Translations under genes and position numbers: made by a program
DNA from: Angustibacter sp049994355
Lineage (GTDB): Bacteria; Actinomycetota; Actinomycetes; Actinomycetales; Angustibacteraceae
Length of the DNA stretch: 64,000 bases
Direction of reading: 5' to 3'
Assembly (NCBI RefSeq): GCF_049994355.1
Contig: NZ_CP188257.1
Span: 1,116,001 to 1,180,000 of the forward strand
Part shown: positions 22,848 through 32,217 of the stretch, in pieces
Position numbering within the stretch: the first letter of the stretch is position 1
Layout of the letters: the number at the start of each line of letters is the position of its first letter
Notes under the pieces: generated by a model
The model's input: only the letters and a program-made list of their open reading frames with translations
Database searches by the model: none
What the model was told of the DNA's origin: nothing

Positions 22848-23857
22848 CAAGCCTCCTCGGACCGGTGGGTCGCCGTAAGGTACGCGTCGGGGTCCAGCAG
22901 GAACCGGTCCCGGCAGCCGACGCAGCAGAAGTACGAGACAATGCCCTGGTGCTCGACCGGGTGGCTGGACGCGTCGGCCCGCACCGTCATCCCGCAGACC
23001 GGGTCGATCGCCTGAGCCGGCTCGAAGACCTGTGCCGCAGTGTTTTCGGGGCTGCCGCTCGTGCCTCCAACGAGGTTGCCGGCGGCCCGATCGCGGACCA
23101 GCTCGGCGAGGATCGCGACCGCGATCTCGCGGTGCGTGGTGTGCCCCAGGTCCAGGCCGACCGGCACCCGCACCCGGTCGAGCTGGTGCTGCGGGACTCC
23201 GCGGTCGGCCAGGTAGCCGAGCACCGCCTCTCCGCGGCGCCTCGAAGCGACCAGGCCGACGTAGGCGGGGGAGGCGCCGACCGCCTGCTCGACCGCCTCC
23301 TCGTCGCCGTGACCCTGGGTGGCCACCACGACGATGGTGCGCCGGTCGACGTCCGCGGCGGAGAAGTCAGGGTGGTCCAGCAGGTCGGCCCGCCAGCCCA
23401 GCGCGGTGGCGAGCTCGGTCAGCGTGGACGCCATCGGCGAGCGCCCGACGACCAGCAGCCGCGGGCGGGGGGTGGCCGGTTCGACGTACACCTCCAGCGC
23501 GCCCTCGCTGGCGCAGGAGACCGGTACGACGACCATTCCCTCGGGGACGGCGGCGCCGAACTGCTCGACGCTGCCGAGCAGCAGCAGCTTCGGCTCACCG
23601 TCCCGCATCACCTGCTGCGCCTGGCGGATCACGGCCGGCTCCGCGCAGGCCCCGCCGATCCAGCCGTGCAGCTGGCCGGCCGCGGTGATGATCGCCCGCG
23701 AACCCTGCTGCCCGGACGAGGGACCCTGGCGCCACACCACGGTGGCCAACGCGAAGTCCTCGCCCTGCTCGGCGAGCTCGCGGGCCTGCTCGAGGATGTC
23801 CCAGCCGTTGAGCGGTCCGGGTTTCAGCGGTCCGGGGTTCAGCGGTCCGGTGCTCAT
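22847..23857 (-). CDS. XdhC/CoxI-like protein with C-terminal YHS domain
   Basis: A 336-residue fusion. Residues about 15-125 are the XdhC/CoxI domain (ATVVWRQGPSSGQQGSRAIIT and GWIGGACAEPAVIRQA, with the conserved Cys). Residues about 140-270 are an XdhC Rossmann domain (RLLVVGRSPMASTLTELA, VGLVASRRRGEAVL). The C-terminus (about 285-330) is a YHS domain (AIDPVCGMTV, then YFCCVGCRDRFLLDP), a small metal-binding module. This is the second XdhC protein of the locus. The N-terminus has a 5-residue repeat (GPLNP/GPLKP/GPLNG). ATG at 23857 is 2 bp after coxL. A link between the YHS metal site and copper delivery to the Mo-Cu centre is speculative. Confidence 0.88.
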   Translation of the reverse strand: MSTGPLNPGPLKPGPLNGWDILEQARELAEQGEDFALATVVWRQGPSSGQQGSRAIITAAGQLHGWIGGACAEPAVIRQAQQVMRDGEPKLLLLGSVEQFGAAVPEGMVVVPVSCASEGALEVYVEPATPRPRLLVVGRSPMASTLTELATALGWRADLLDHPDFSAADVDRRTIVVVATQGHGDEEAVEQAVGASPAYVGLVASRRRGEAVLGYLADRGVPQHQLDRVRVPVGLDLGHTTHREIAVAILAELVRDRAAGNLVGGTSGSPENTAAQVFEPAQAIDPVCGMTVRADASSHPVEHQGIVSYFCCVGCRDRFLLDPDAYLTATHRSEEA

Positions 23858-23859
23858 CG

Positions 23860-26244
23860 TCACTCCGTCCGGACCGGTGGGGCGCCGGAGACGTCGCGGC
23901 GCATCGTGATGGCCTCGTAGACCCGGTCCGGCAGCAGCGGCATGTCGATGTTGCGCACGCCGGTGCCCTTGAGCGCGTCCAGCACGGCGTTGACGAACGC
24001 GGCCGGTCCGCCGACGGTCGCGCACTCGCCGATGCCCTTGGCTCCGATCGGGTGGTGCGGGCAGGGGGTGACGACCTCGTGCAGCTCGTAACCCGGTGTC
24101 TCCCAGGCGGTCGGCAGCAGGTAGTCCATGAAGTTCGAGCCGACGCAGTTGCCCTCGGCGTCGAACGTGATGAACTGCATGCTGGCCATCGCGTAGGCCT
24201 CGGTCAGGCCGCCCATGATCTGGCCCTCGACGATCATCGGGTTGATCCGCACCCCGCAGTCGTCCACCGCGACCACCTGCAGCACGTCCCACACGCCGGT
24301 CTCCGGGTCGACCTCGACCGTCACGATGTAGCAGGCGAACGGCCAGGTCAGGTTCGGCGGGTCGTAGTAGGCGTTGGCCTCCAGGCCGGGTTCCAGGCCG
24401 TCCGGCATGTTGCTGTACGCCGCCATCGCGCACTCCTGGATGGTGGCGCCGCGGTCCGGTGCGCTGCGGACGTAGAACCGGCCGAGCTCCCACTCGAGGT
24501 CCTCCTCGGACACCTCGAGCAGGTGCGCGGCGAGCTTGCGCGCCTTGGCCCGGATCTTGCGCGAGACCATCGCGACCGCCGCGCCGGCGACCGGGGTGCT
24601 GCGCGAGGCGTAGGTGCCCATGCCGAACGGCGCGGTGTCGGTGTCGCCCTCTTCGACCAGCACGTCCTCGGCCGGCAGACCCAGCTCGTGCGCGACGATC
24701 TGCGCCCACGTGGTCTCGTGCCCCTGACCCTGCGTCTTCGCGCCGGTGCGCAGGATCGCCTTGCCGGTCAGGTGCACCCGCAGCTCGGCGGAGTCGAACA
24801 TCTTGATGCCCAGGATGTCGTACTCGCGGCTGTTCCCGGCGCCGAGGGGCTCGGTCATCGTGGAGATGCCGATGCCGAGCAGCCGGCCGCGCGATGCCGC
24901 CTCGGCCTTGCGGGCCAGGAAGTCCTGGTACCCGATGGCCTGCAGCCCGACGTCCAGGCACTTGCCGTACTGACCGGAGTCGGTCAGGAACCCGAACGGT
25001 GTGCGGTGCGGGAAGTCGTCGTCCCGCACGAAGTTCATCCGGCGGAACTCGGCCTGGTCGATCCCCAGGTCGTCCGCGGCGGCCTGCACCATCCGCTCCT
25101 GGAAGAACATCGCCTCGGTGACCCGGAAGGAGCACCGGTAGGCCACTCCGCCGGGCGCCTTGTTGGTGTAGACGCCGCGGGCGGTCAGGTGCGCGGCCGG
25201 GATGTCGTAGCAGGCGAACGCCGAGTGCATCAGGCCGATCTTGAACTTGCTCGGCTGGGCATCGGCGAAGAAGGCGCCGTGGTCGGCGTCGGTGTGCATC
25301 CGGACGCCGAGGATCCGGCCGTCCTTGCGCAGCGCCAGCTCACCGGTCAGGTAGACGTCGCGACCGAAGCCGGTCGAGATCAGGTTGCCCGAGCGGTCCT
25401 CGATCCACTTGACCGGCCGCTCCAGCAGGATCGAGCAGAGGATCGAGGCGACGTAGCCGGGGTAGACCGGCACCTTGTTGCCGAAGCCGCCGCCCAGGTC
25501 CGGCGAGACGATCCGGATCAGGTGCTCGGGCAGCTCGGCGACCATCGCGACCGCGGCCCGGATGATGTGCGGGGCCTGCGAGGTCATGTAGACGGTCAGC
25601 TTGGACGTCGCCCGGTCGAAGTCCGCGATGGACCCGCAGCACTCCAGGGGCGAGGGGTGCGAGCGCGGGTAGTGCAGCTGGAGCCGCGAGACCAGGTCGG
25701 CCTGCGCGAAGGCCCGGTCGGTCCCGTCCTTGTCGCCGACCTCCCAGTCGTAGACCACGTTGTCGTGCTGGTTCTCCTTGTCGTCGCGGATCAGCGGCGC
25801 GTCCGGCGCGAGCGACTGCGCCGGGTTGACGATCACCGGCAACGGCTCGTAGTCGACGACGATCCGCTCGCACGCGTCCTTGGCGATGTACGGGTCGTCC
25901 GCGACGACGACCGCGACCTCCTGGCCCTGGAAGCGCACCTTGTCGGTGGCGAGCACGGCCTGCGTGTCGTAGCTCAGGGTCGGCATCCAGGCCAGGTTGC
26001 GGGTCGCCATCATCTCGCCGGTCAGCACCAGGCGGACGCCGGGCACCTCCCACGCCTTGGTGGTGTCGATGGACCGGATCCTGGCGTGCGCCAACGGGCT
26101 GCGCAGGATCTCCATGTGCAGCATGCCGGGCAGCACGATGTCGTCGACGTAGTTGCCCTTGCCCCGGATGAACCGGTTGTCCTCGACCCGCTTACGGCTG
26201 GACCCGAGTCCGCCGATCTTGATCTCGTCCAAGGCCTGCGACAC
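23860..26244 (-). CDS. coxL: Aerobic CO dehydrogenase, large molybdenum subunit (form I)
   Basis: CoxL binds the molybdopterin cytosine dinucleotide cofactor and oxidises CO to CO2 at a Mo-S-Cu site. The 794-residue length is typical. The active-site loop reads AYRCSFR (residues 368-374), the hallmark of genuine form I CoxL; C371 is the copper-binding cysteine. Form II relatives have AYRGAGR instead. Other cofactor segments include DLGGGFGNK (249-257) and the C-terminal KGIGE with the catalytic Glu at 740. The GTG start is 4 bp after coxS. Gene order M-S-L matches form I operons. Aerobic, often high-affinity CO oxidation is the expected phenotype. Confidence 0.96.
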   Translation of the reverse strand: MSQALDEIKIGGLGSSRKRVEDNRFIRGKGNYVDDIVLPGMLHMEILRSPLAHARIRSIDTTKAWEVPGVRLVLTGEMMATRNLAWMPTLSYDTQAVLATDKVRFQGQEVAVVVADDPYIAKDACERIVVDYEPLPVIVNPAQSLAPDAPLIRDDKENQHDNVVYDWEVGDKDGTDRAFAQADLVSRLQLHYPRSHPSPLECCGSIADFDRATSKLTVYMTSQAPHIIRAAVAMVAELPEHLIRIVSPDLGGGFGNKVPVYPGYVASILCSILLERPVKWIEDRSGNLISTGFGRDVYLTGELALRKDGRILGVRMHTDADHGAFFADAQPSKFKIGLMHSAFACYDIPAAHLTARGVYTNKAPGGVAYRCSFRVTEAMFFQERMVQAAADDLGIDQAEFRRMNFVRDDDFPHRTPFGFLTDSGQYGKCLDVGLQAIGYQDFLARKAEAASRGRLLGIGISTMTEPLGAGNSREYDILGIKMFDSAELRVHLTGKAILRTGAKTQGQGHETTWAQIVAHELGLPAEDVLVEEGDTDTAPFGMGTYASRSTPVAGAAVAMVSRKIRAKARKLAAHLLEVSEEDLEWELGRFYVRSAPDRGATIQECAMAAYSNMPDGLEPGLEANAYYDPPNLTWPFACYIVTVEVDPETGVWDVLQVVAVDDCGVRINPMIVEGQIMGGLTEAYAMASMQFITFDAEGNCVGSNFMDYLLPTAWETPGYELHEVVTPCPHHPIGAKGIGECATVGGPAAFVNAVLDALKGTGVRNIDMPLLPDRVYEAITMRRDVSGAPPVRTE

Positions 26245-26248
26245 GTCG

Positions 26249-26800
<552 letters not shown>

Positions 26801-26801
26801 G

Positions 26802-27677
26802 TCAGGCCGCCGTCTCGTGGGTCTCGGCTACGCGGGTCAGGATGCGCTGGACGAACGTATGCACGATGTGCCGCTTGTACTCCGCGCTGCCGCGGTGGTC
26901 GGTCCGCGGCCGGGCCGCCTGCGCGGCAAGCTCAGCGGCCGAGCTGATGGTGGCTGCGCCGAGCGCGGCGCCCACGAGTGCCGCCGCCGCCTCGGTGGCG
27001 TCGATGGTGGACGGTCCGACACCGGTCAGGCCGATGCCCGCCCGGGTCACCACGCCACCGGTGCTCTCCACCGAGATGGCGACGCCGGCCGTCGCGAAGT
27101 CGCCCACCCGCCGTTCGAGCTTCAGGTACCCGCCGGCGCGCACGCCCTGAGCGGCCGGGATGACCGCCTCGACGGCGATCTCGTCGTACGCCAGGACGTT
27201 CTGGAACGGCCCGGTGACGAACTGCCCGATCGGGATGGTCCGCGTCCCGGCCGGACCGCGCGCGACGACGTGGCCGCCCAGCGAGGTGACCACGGAGGCC
27301 CAGTCCCCCTGGGGGTCCGCGTGGCACAGCGACCCGACCAGCGTGCCGCGGTTGCGCACGATGGGGTCGGCGATCAGCGGTGCGGCCGCGGCCATCGTGG
27401 GCTGGCGCTCGACCAGCAGGCCGGAGCGCTCGAGGTTGGCGTGCCGGCACAGCGCGCCGATGTGCAGGGTGCCGTCAGCGTCCATCCGGTGGTAGCCCAG
27501 GTCCGGCAGGTTGTTGATGTCGACGAGCAGGTCGGGCGAGGCGAAGCGCAGCTTCATCAGGGGCACCAGGCTCTGCCCGCCGGCCAGCACCTTCGCCTCG
27601 CCGGCGCCGGCGTGCAGCAGCTCGAGGGCCTCCTCGATGGTGCGCGGCGCCTCGTAGCGGAACCGGGATGGGTACAT
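26802..27677 (-). CDS. coxM: CO dehydrogenase medium FAD-binding subunit
   Basis: CoxM binds FAD and hands electrons to the quinone pool. The 291-residue protein has the first FAD motif AGGQS (residues 32-36). At the second position, where family members usually have TIGG, it reads TLVG (112-115), followed by SLCHADPQGDW, so the phosphate-binding loop is slightly altered. The C-terminal domain (EAVIPAAQGVRAGGYLKLERRVGDFATAGVA) is normal. It is first of the M-S-L set, 16 bp after a small leader gene. Confidence 0.94.
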   Translation of the reverse strand: MYPSRFRYEAPRTIEEALELLHAGAGEAKVLAGGQSLVPLMKLRFASPDLLVDINNLPDLGYHRMDADGTLHIGALCRHANLERSGLLVERQPTMAAAAPLIADPIVRNRGTLVGSLCHADPQGDWASVVTSLGGHVVARGPAGTRTIPIGQFVTGPFQNVLAYDEIAVEAVIPAAQGVRAGGYLKLERRVGDFATAGVAISVESTGGVVTRAGIGLTGVGPSTIDATEAAAALVGAALGAATISSAAELAAQAARPRTDHRGSAEYKRHIVHTFVQRILTRVAETHETAA

Positions 27678-27693
27678 GCAGCCTCCTCCGGCC

Positions 27694-27933
27694 TCAGGCC
27701 CGGTTGCCTTCGGGGTCCGGGACGGCCACCGGCACCGACTCCTCCTCGGGGTCGGGCCGGGGCTGCTGGTGCGGCGGCCAGGGGCCCTGGACCGGCTGGC
27801 CGGCCACCTTCAGGTAGTCGATGAGCTCAGGGAACGCGAACACCGTGGGGCTCTTGCCGGTCTTCGGTGCGTTCTCGAAGAGCTCGAACAGGCGCGGGTT
27901 GCCCTGGCTGTGGCCGTTCGACTCGACTCGCAT
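27694..27933 (-). CDS. Small Pro-rich protein heading the cox operon
   Basis: A 79-residue protein with no recognised domain. The N-terminal half is folded-looking (PRLFELFENAPKTGKSPTVFAFPELIDYLKVAG). The second half is Pro/Glu-rich and probably disordered (GPWPPHQQPRPDPEEESVPV). GAAGG lies eight bases upstream of the ATG. It is the first gene after the putative operon promoter and only 16 bp before coxM, so it is co-expressed with CO dehydrogenase. It may be a small accessory or regulatory subunit; this is inference from position. Confidence 0.65.
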   Translation of the reverse strand: MRVESNGHSQGNPRLFELFENAPKTGKSPTVFAFPELIDYLKVAGQPVQGPWPPHQQPRPDPEEESVPVAVPDPEGNRA

Positions 27934-27952
27934 GCGTCGTGCCTTCCCGCTG

Positions 27953-27972
27953 GACGCCGCCGAGGCGGCGTC
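27953..27972 (-). promoter_or_regulatory. 5' leader hairpin of the cox operon
   Basis: GACGCCGC (27953-27960) and GCGGCGTC (27965-27972) form a perfect 8-bp stem with a 4-base loop, 20 bases upstream of the first start codon and downstream of the probable promoter. It could stabilise the mRNA end or modulate translation. Confidence 0.4.
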
Positions 27973-27989
27973 ACCGCTGATACGAAGAT

Positions 27990-28017
27990 GTTGTACTGCG
28001 AACGATCTCTGACACAA
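27990..28017 (-). promoter_or_regulatory. Candidate promoter of the cox operon
   Basis: Read on the - strand, TTGTGT (28012-28017) and TACAAC (27990-27995) are separated by 16 bp and lie about 60 bp upstream of the first gene. The matches to consensus are moderate (4/6 each). No obvious operator was recognised around it. Confidence 0.4.
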
Positions 28018-28072
28018 GAGCGGAGCGAAAGTTGCCTCTCCTTCCGTGTCGCACGGCCGACATTCCGGGTGG

Positions 28073-29908
28073 TCAGGACCGGTGGTGCACCTCCTGGAGC
28101 CCCCACACCGGGGTGGGAACGCCTTCGTAGCGGGCCTTGAGCTGCAGCGCGAGGTACAGCGAGTAGTGCCGGGACTGATGCAGGTTGCCGCCGTGGAACC
28201 ACAGCGCCTCCTGCTGGGTCGGCTTCCACATGTTGCGCTGCTCGCCCTCCCACGGCCCCGGGTCCTTGGTGGTGTCCGAGCCGAGCCCCCAGACCTTTCC
28301 GACCTGGTCGGCGACGTCCTGGCTGATCAGATCGGCCGCCCAGCCGTTCATCGAGCCGTAGCCGGTCGCGTAGACCACGAGGTCGGCCTCGAGCTCGGTG
28401 CCGTCGGCCAGCACGACCGAGTGCTCGCGCAGGTGGTCGACCTGGCCGTGGGCGAGCTTGACGTCGCCGTTGGCCACCAGGTCCGCGGCGCCGACGTCGA
28501 TGTAGTAGCCGGACCCGCGGCGCAGGTACTTCATGAACAGCCCGGAACCGTCGTCCCCCCAGTCGTGCCGGAAGCCGGCGGCCTCGAGCCGGTCGTAGAA
28601 CTCCTGGTCGCGCTCACGCATCTGGTCGTACAGCGGGATCTGGAACTCGTGCAGGATCCGGTAAGGCAGCGACGCGAACACCAAATCTGCCTTGTCGGTC
28701 GTCATGCCGGACGCCACTGCCTGCTCGGAGTAGAGCGCGCCGAGCCCGATGTCCATCAACGTGCCGGACTTCACGATGTGCGTGGAGGACCGCTGCACCA
28801 TGGTGACGTCGGCGCCGACCTCCCACAGCGCGCCGCAGATGTCGAAGGCCGAGTTGTTGGAGCCCACGACGACACATCTCTTGCCCGCGTAGGCGTCCGG
28901 GCCGGGGTGCGCGCTGGAGTGGTGCTGGTCGCCGGCGAACACGTCCATCCCCGGCAGGTCTGGCACGTTCGGCTTGCCGGACATCCCGGTCGCCAGTACG
29001 AGCTGCTTGGGCCGCAACGTGATCGGGTTGCCGTCCCGCTCGACCGTGACGGCCCACTCCCGGGTCTGCGGTGAGTAGGCCGCGCTGGTGGCGACGCTGT
29101 TCGTCCAGTACGGCACCTCCATCACCGAGGTGTAGGACTCCAGCCAGTCGGCGATCTTGTCCTTGGGGGAGAACACCGGCCAGTTGTCCGGGAACCTCAG
29201 GTACGGCAGGTGGTCATACCAGACCGGGTCGTGCAGGCACAGCGACTTGTAGCGGCCACGCCACTGGTCACCGGGACGGGCGTGCTTGTCGATGACGATG
29301 CTGGGCACCCCGAGCTGGCGCAGCCGGGCGCCGAGCGCGATGCCCCCTTGGCCGCCGCCGACGACCAGCACGTACGGCTGGACGGCGGCGCCGAGCTCGC
29401 TCGCCTCACGCTGCCTCGCCTCGGACCAGGTCACCCGCTCGCGGTGCGCACCGTGCTCGGCCCCGAGCGGGCGGGCCGGACCGCGCGGCTCCTCGTACCC
29501 CTTGAGCTCGTACAGCGTGGTGAGCAGCGTCCAGCACTCGTCCGCCTTGAGCCGCAGGTGACCCCGGCCCCGGCCCACCGCAGTCTCGAAAAGGATCCAC
29601 GCCTCGGTGACGCCGCCCGCCTCGGTCGGCTGCTCGTCGGGGTCGGCCACGAAACCGTGCGCGTCCGCCGCGTCCATCGTTCCGCGCAGCAGCGCGGCGA
29701 CGCCGTCGCGGCCCTCAACGGTCCTGATGTTCCAGGTGAAGGCCACCAGGTCGCGCCAAAAGCTCTGCACGGCGAACAGGGCGGCGCCGGCCTCGGCGTC
29801 GCGCGCCACGAGCGCGGCCTCCAGCCGGCCCAGCCAGGCGTCGACCCTGGCGGCGGCCGGGTCGGGACCTGCTTCTGCCGGGTCGGTTCGGTCCAGGGTC
29901 TGGCTCAC
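28073..29908 (-). CDS. NTF2-like/flavin monooxygenase fusion (CzcO-type)
   Basis: A 611-residue protein. Residues about 20-150 form an NTF2-like domain (DAWLGRLEAALVARDAEAGAALF ... FTWNIRTVEGRDGV). The rest is a flavin-containing or Baeyer-Villiger-like monooxygenase: FAD fold VLVVGGGQGGIALGARLRQLG (about 187-207), the GDQWRGRYKSLCLHDP segment, the NADPH fold CVVVGSNNSAFDICGALWE, and DLVVYATGYG near the end. This two-domain form is common in actinobacteria and fungi; substrates are unknown. GTG at 29908 has GAGGAG upstream. It is transcribed in the same direction as the cox operon but separated from it by about 140 bp containing a promoter. Confidence 0.87.
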   Translation of the reverse strand: MSQTLDRTDPAEAGPDPAAARVDAWLGRLEAALVARDAEAGAALFAVQSFWRDLVAFTWNIRTVEGRDGVAALLRGTMDAADAHGFVADPDEQPTEAGGVTEAWILFETAVGRGRGHLRLKADECWTLLTTLYELKGYEEPRGPARPLGAEHGAHRERVTWSEARQREASELGAAVQPYVLVVGGGQGGIALGARLRQLGVPSIVIDKHARPGDQWRGRYKSLCLHDPVWYDHLPYLRFPDNWPVFSPKDKIADWLESYTSVMEVPYWTNSVATSAAYSPQTREWAVTVERDGNPITLRPKQLVLATGMSGKPNVPDLPGMDVFAGDQHHSSAHPGPDAYAGKRCVVVGSNNSAFDICGALWEVGADVTMVQRSSTHIVKSGTLMDIGLGALYSEQAVASGMTTDKADLVFASLPYRILHEFQIPLYDQMRERDQEFYDRLEAAGFRHDWGDDGSGLFMKYLRRGSGYYIDVGAADLVANGDVKLAHGQVDHLREHSVVLADGTELEADLVVYATGYGSMNGWAADLISQDVADQVGKVWGLGSDTTKDPGPWEGEQRNMWKPTQQEALWFHGGNLHQSRHYSLYLALQLKARYEGVPTPVWGLQEVHHRS

Positions 29909-30023
29909 GTCGGCTCCTCGCGTCCGCGGGCGCGTCGCTGCGTCCGCGCCTCCCACAGAACACCTCCGACCGCCCGGACGGAAGGGGTGAAGTCGGGCGA
30001 GCAGGGCCGGTCCGGCGAGCGGG

Positions 30024-31211
30024 TCAGCCGACGGACGTCGAGCGTGCCGTGCCGTCCAGCAGCCCGGGCTCGTCGGCCACCGCCAAGGCGGTCAGCGCCA
30101 GCGCCTTCGCGCCCTCCAGCATCGTGCGGTCGCCGACCTCGGACACGCACGCCGCGGCGAACTCGTGCTGGTGGTTGACCGCGGGCCAGGACAGCACGGC
30201 GAGGTCGGCGTGCAGTCCGGGCACCAGCTGGCTGACGTTGCCGAAGTCGGTCGAGCCGCTGATCGAGTCGGCGGCCGGGTCCGGTGTGTACGGGCGGCCG
30301 ATGGCCTCGCAGGCGGCGGTGAACTCGGCGGCCAGCCCCGGATGGGCGTCGATCGGCTCGTAGACGTGCCCCTCGACGGCGATCTGGACCGTCGTCCCGG
30401 TCGCCGTCGCCGCACCGTCCAGGCAGGCCCGCACCCGGGTGCGAAGGTCCACCAGGTCCGCGACGTCGCCGGCCCGCAGGAAGTACGACGCCTCGGCCCG
30501 CTCCGGGACCACGTTGGCCGCCTGGCCGCCGTCCACGATCACGCCGTGCACCTGCTGCAGTGGCCGCAGGTGCTGGCGCAGCATCGCCAGCGACGTGTAG
30601 CCCTGCACGACACCGTCCAGCGCGTTCAGCCCGAGCTCGGGCGCGGACGAGGCGTGCGAGGCCCGGCCGGTGTAGACCACCCGCCACTCCTCGATGGCGA
30701 GCGCCTTCGGGGCGTGGTCGTCATAGGGCGTCGGGTGGATCATCATCGCGGCGTCGACCCCCACGAAGGCGCCGGCCCGGATCAGGTCGACCTTCCCGCC
30801 GCCCGCCTCCTCCGCGTGCGTTCCCAGCACGGTCAGACGCAGCCCAGCGGCCTCGACGAGCGGGGCGAGCGCCAGCCCGGCGCCGACGGCGGAAGCGGCG
30901 ATCACGTTGTGGCCGCAGGCGTGCCCGACGCCCGGCAGCGCGTCGTACTCTGCGCAGACGACGACGTGCGGCCCGCGATTGCCCAGCCGCGCGGCGAACG
31001 AGGTGGGCTGGCCGTAGGCGCCGCGCTCCACCTCGAAGCCGTGCTCCTCGAGCAGGTCCGCGCACCGGGCCGCAGCGCGGTGTTCCTCGTAGGCGAGCTC
31101 GGGATCGGCGGAGATGGCGTGGGACAGATCGACCAGGCGAGGTGCGAACGCGTCCACGCTGGCGCAGACCTGGCTGACCTGCTCGGCGGTGAAGTGCGGC
31201 ATGGCCGCCAT
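30024..31211 (-). CDS. M20D-family amidohydrolase
   Basis: A 395-residue metallopeptidase-type amidohydrolase of the AbgA/AbgB-like M20 family, which cleaves amide bonds of N-acyl amino acids or p-aminobenzoyl-glutamate. The metal site is visible in CAEYDALPGVGHACGHN and LTVLGTHAEEAGGGKVDLI, and the dimerisation domain in VVYTGRASHASSAPELGLNALDGV, with HQHEFAAACV at the C-terminus. All expected metal ligands seem present. ATG at 31211 is taken as start; ATG at 31202 is possible. The substrate is not predictable. Confidence 0.88.
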   Translation of the reverse strand: MAAMPHFTAEQVSQVCASVDAFAPRLVDLSHAISADPELAYEEHRAAARCADLLEEHGFEVERGAYGQPTSFAARLGNRGPHVVVCAEYDALPGVGHACGHNVIAASAVGAGLALAPLVEAAGLRLTVLGTHAEEAGGGKVDLIRAGAFVGVDAAMMIHPTPYDDHAPKALAIEEWRVVYTGRASHASSAPELGLNALDGVVQGYTSLAMLRQHLRPLQQVHGVIVDGGQAANVVPERAEASYFLRAGDVADLVDLRTRVRACLDGAATATGTTVQIAVEGHVYEPIDAHPGLAAEFTAACEAIGRPYTPDPAADSISGSTDFGNVSQLVPGLHADLAVLSWPAVNHQHEFAAACVSEVGDRTMLEGAKALALTALAVADEPGLLDGTARSTSVG

Positions 31212-31294
31212 AGTGCCTGCTGGCGCCCGGGTCGTGCAGCGCACTCCCAGCCGGCGCGCCGCAGCCGCTCAGGTGCCGGACCTAGCGTGCAGGC

Positions 31295-32200
31295 ATGACC
31301 AGCCGCGACCAGAGCCCCGAAGAGCACGCCGGACAGCGCCCCGAAGCGCACGACCTCGGCCTCTCCCACGACCTGCCGACCCTGCTGAGCCGTCGTCGCG
31401 CGTTCGGTCTGGCCGGTGCAGCCGGACTGGCCGCTGCGCTCGCCGCCTGCTCGTCGGCGTCGGACTCCTCAACCGGCTCGGCGGGCTCGACCGGTGCGGG
31501 TCCAGGGGCTGGGCCGGGTGGTCCGCCGGGTGGCGGTCCGGGAGGCGGGTCGAACGTGCAGGTCGGTGACGGCGAGATCCCCGAGGAGACCAACGGGCCG
31601 TACCCGGCGGACGGCACCAACGGCGCCAACGTGCTCACCGAGTCCGGCATCGTGCGCGCCGACCTCAGGTCCAGCTTCGGTGACGGCAGCGCGGTCGCCG
31701 GCGGGGTCCCGCTCACCTTCGCGCTCACCGTGGTGGACGTCAGCGGCAGCGACGACGCCGGCAAGCCGGCCGCGGGCGCCGCGGTCTACGCCTGGCACTG
31801 CGACCGCGAGGGCCGGTACTCGATGTACGACGACCAGATCTCGGGCGAGAACTACCTGCGCGGGGTGCAGGAGGCCGACGCGAACGGCACCGTGACGTTC
31901 ACCTCGATCTTCCCGGCCTGCTACTCCGGGCGGTGGCCGCACATCCACTTCGAGGTCTACCCGAGCCTGGCCGACGCCACCTCGGCGTCCAACCGGATGC
32001 GGACGTCGCAGCTGGCCTTCCCGGAGGACGTCTGCCGCCAGGTGTACGCCAGTGACGGCTACCAGGCCAGCGTGGCCAACCTGGCCAAGGTCAGCCTCGA
32101 CTCCGACAACGTCTTCTCCGACGGCTACTCGTTGCAGATGGCCAAGCTCAGTGGGTCGGTGGACCAGGGCTACCGGGCGACCCTGCGGGTGCCGATCTGA
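31295..32200 (+). CDS. Exported intradiol ring-cleavage dioxygenase
   Basis: A 301-residue protocatechuate 3,4-dioxygenase-type enzyme. The N-terminus has a twin-arginine motif (SRRRAFGLAG, about 33-42), a hydrophobic stretch and a lipobox-like LAAC (about 49-52), followed by a Ser/Gly-rich linker. This predicts a Tat-exported lipoprotein. The catalytic domain begins at EETNGPYPADG. Non-heme Fe(III) ligands are plausible in DREGRYSMYDD (Tyr), ACYSGRWPHIHFEV (Tyr, His, His). It would cleave catechols outside the cell. A TAGCGT -10-like box lies seven bases before the ATG, suggesting a leaderless mRNA. Confidence 0.88.
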   Translation: MTSRDQSPEEHAGQRPEAHDLGLSHDLPTLLSRRRAFGLAGAAGLAAALAACSSASDSSTGSAGSTGAGPGAGPGGPPGGGPGGGSNVQVGDGEIPEETNGPYPADGTNGANVLTESGIVRADLRSSFGDGSAVAGGVPLTFALTVVDVSGSDDAGKPAAGAAVYAWHCDREGRYSMYDDQISGENYLRGVQEADANGTVTFTSIFPACYSGRWPHIHFEVYPSLADATSASNRMRTSQLAFPEDVCRQVYASDGYQASVANLAKVSLDSDNVFSDGYSLQMAKLSGSVDQGYRATLRVPI

Positions 32201-32217
32201 TCGACTGCGCGCTGCGT

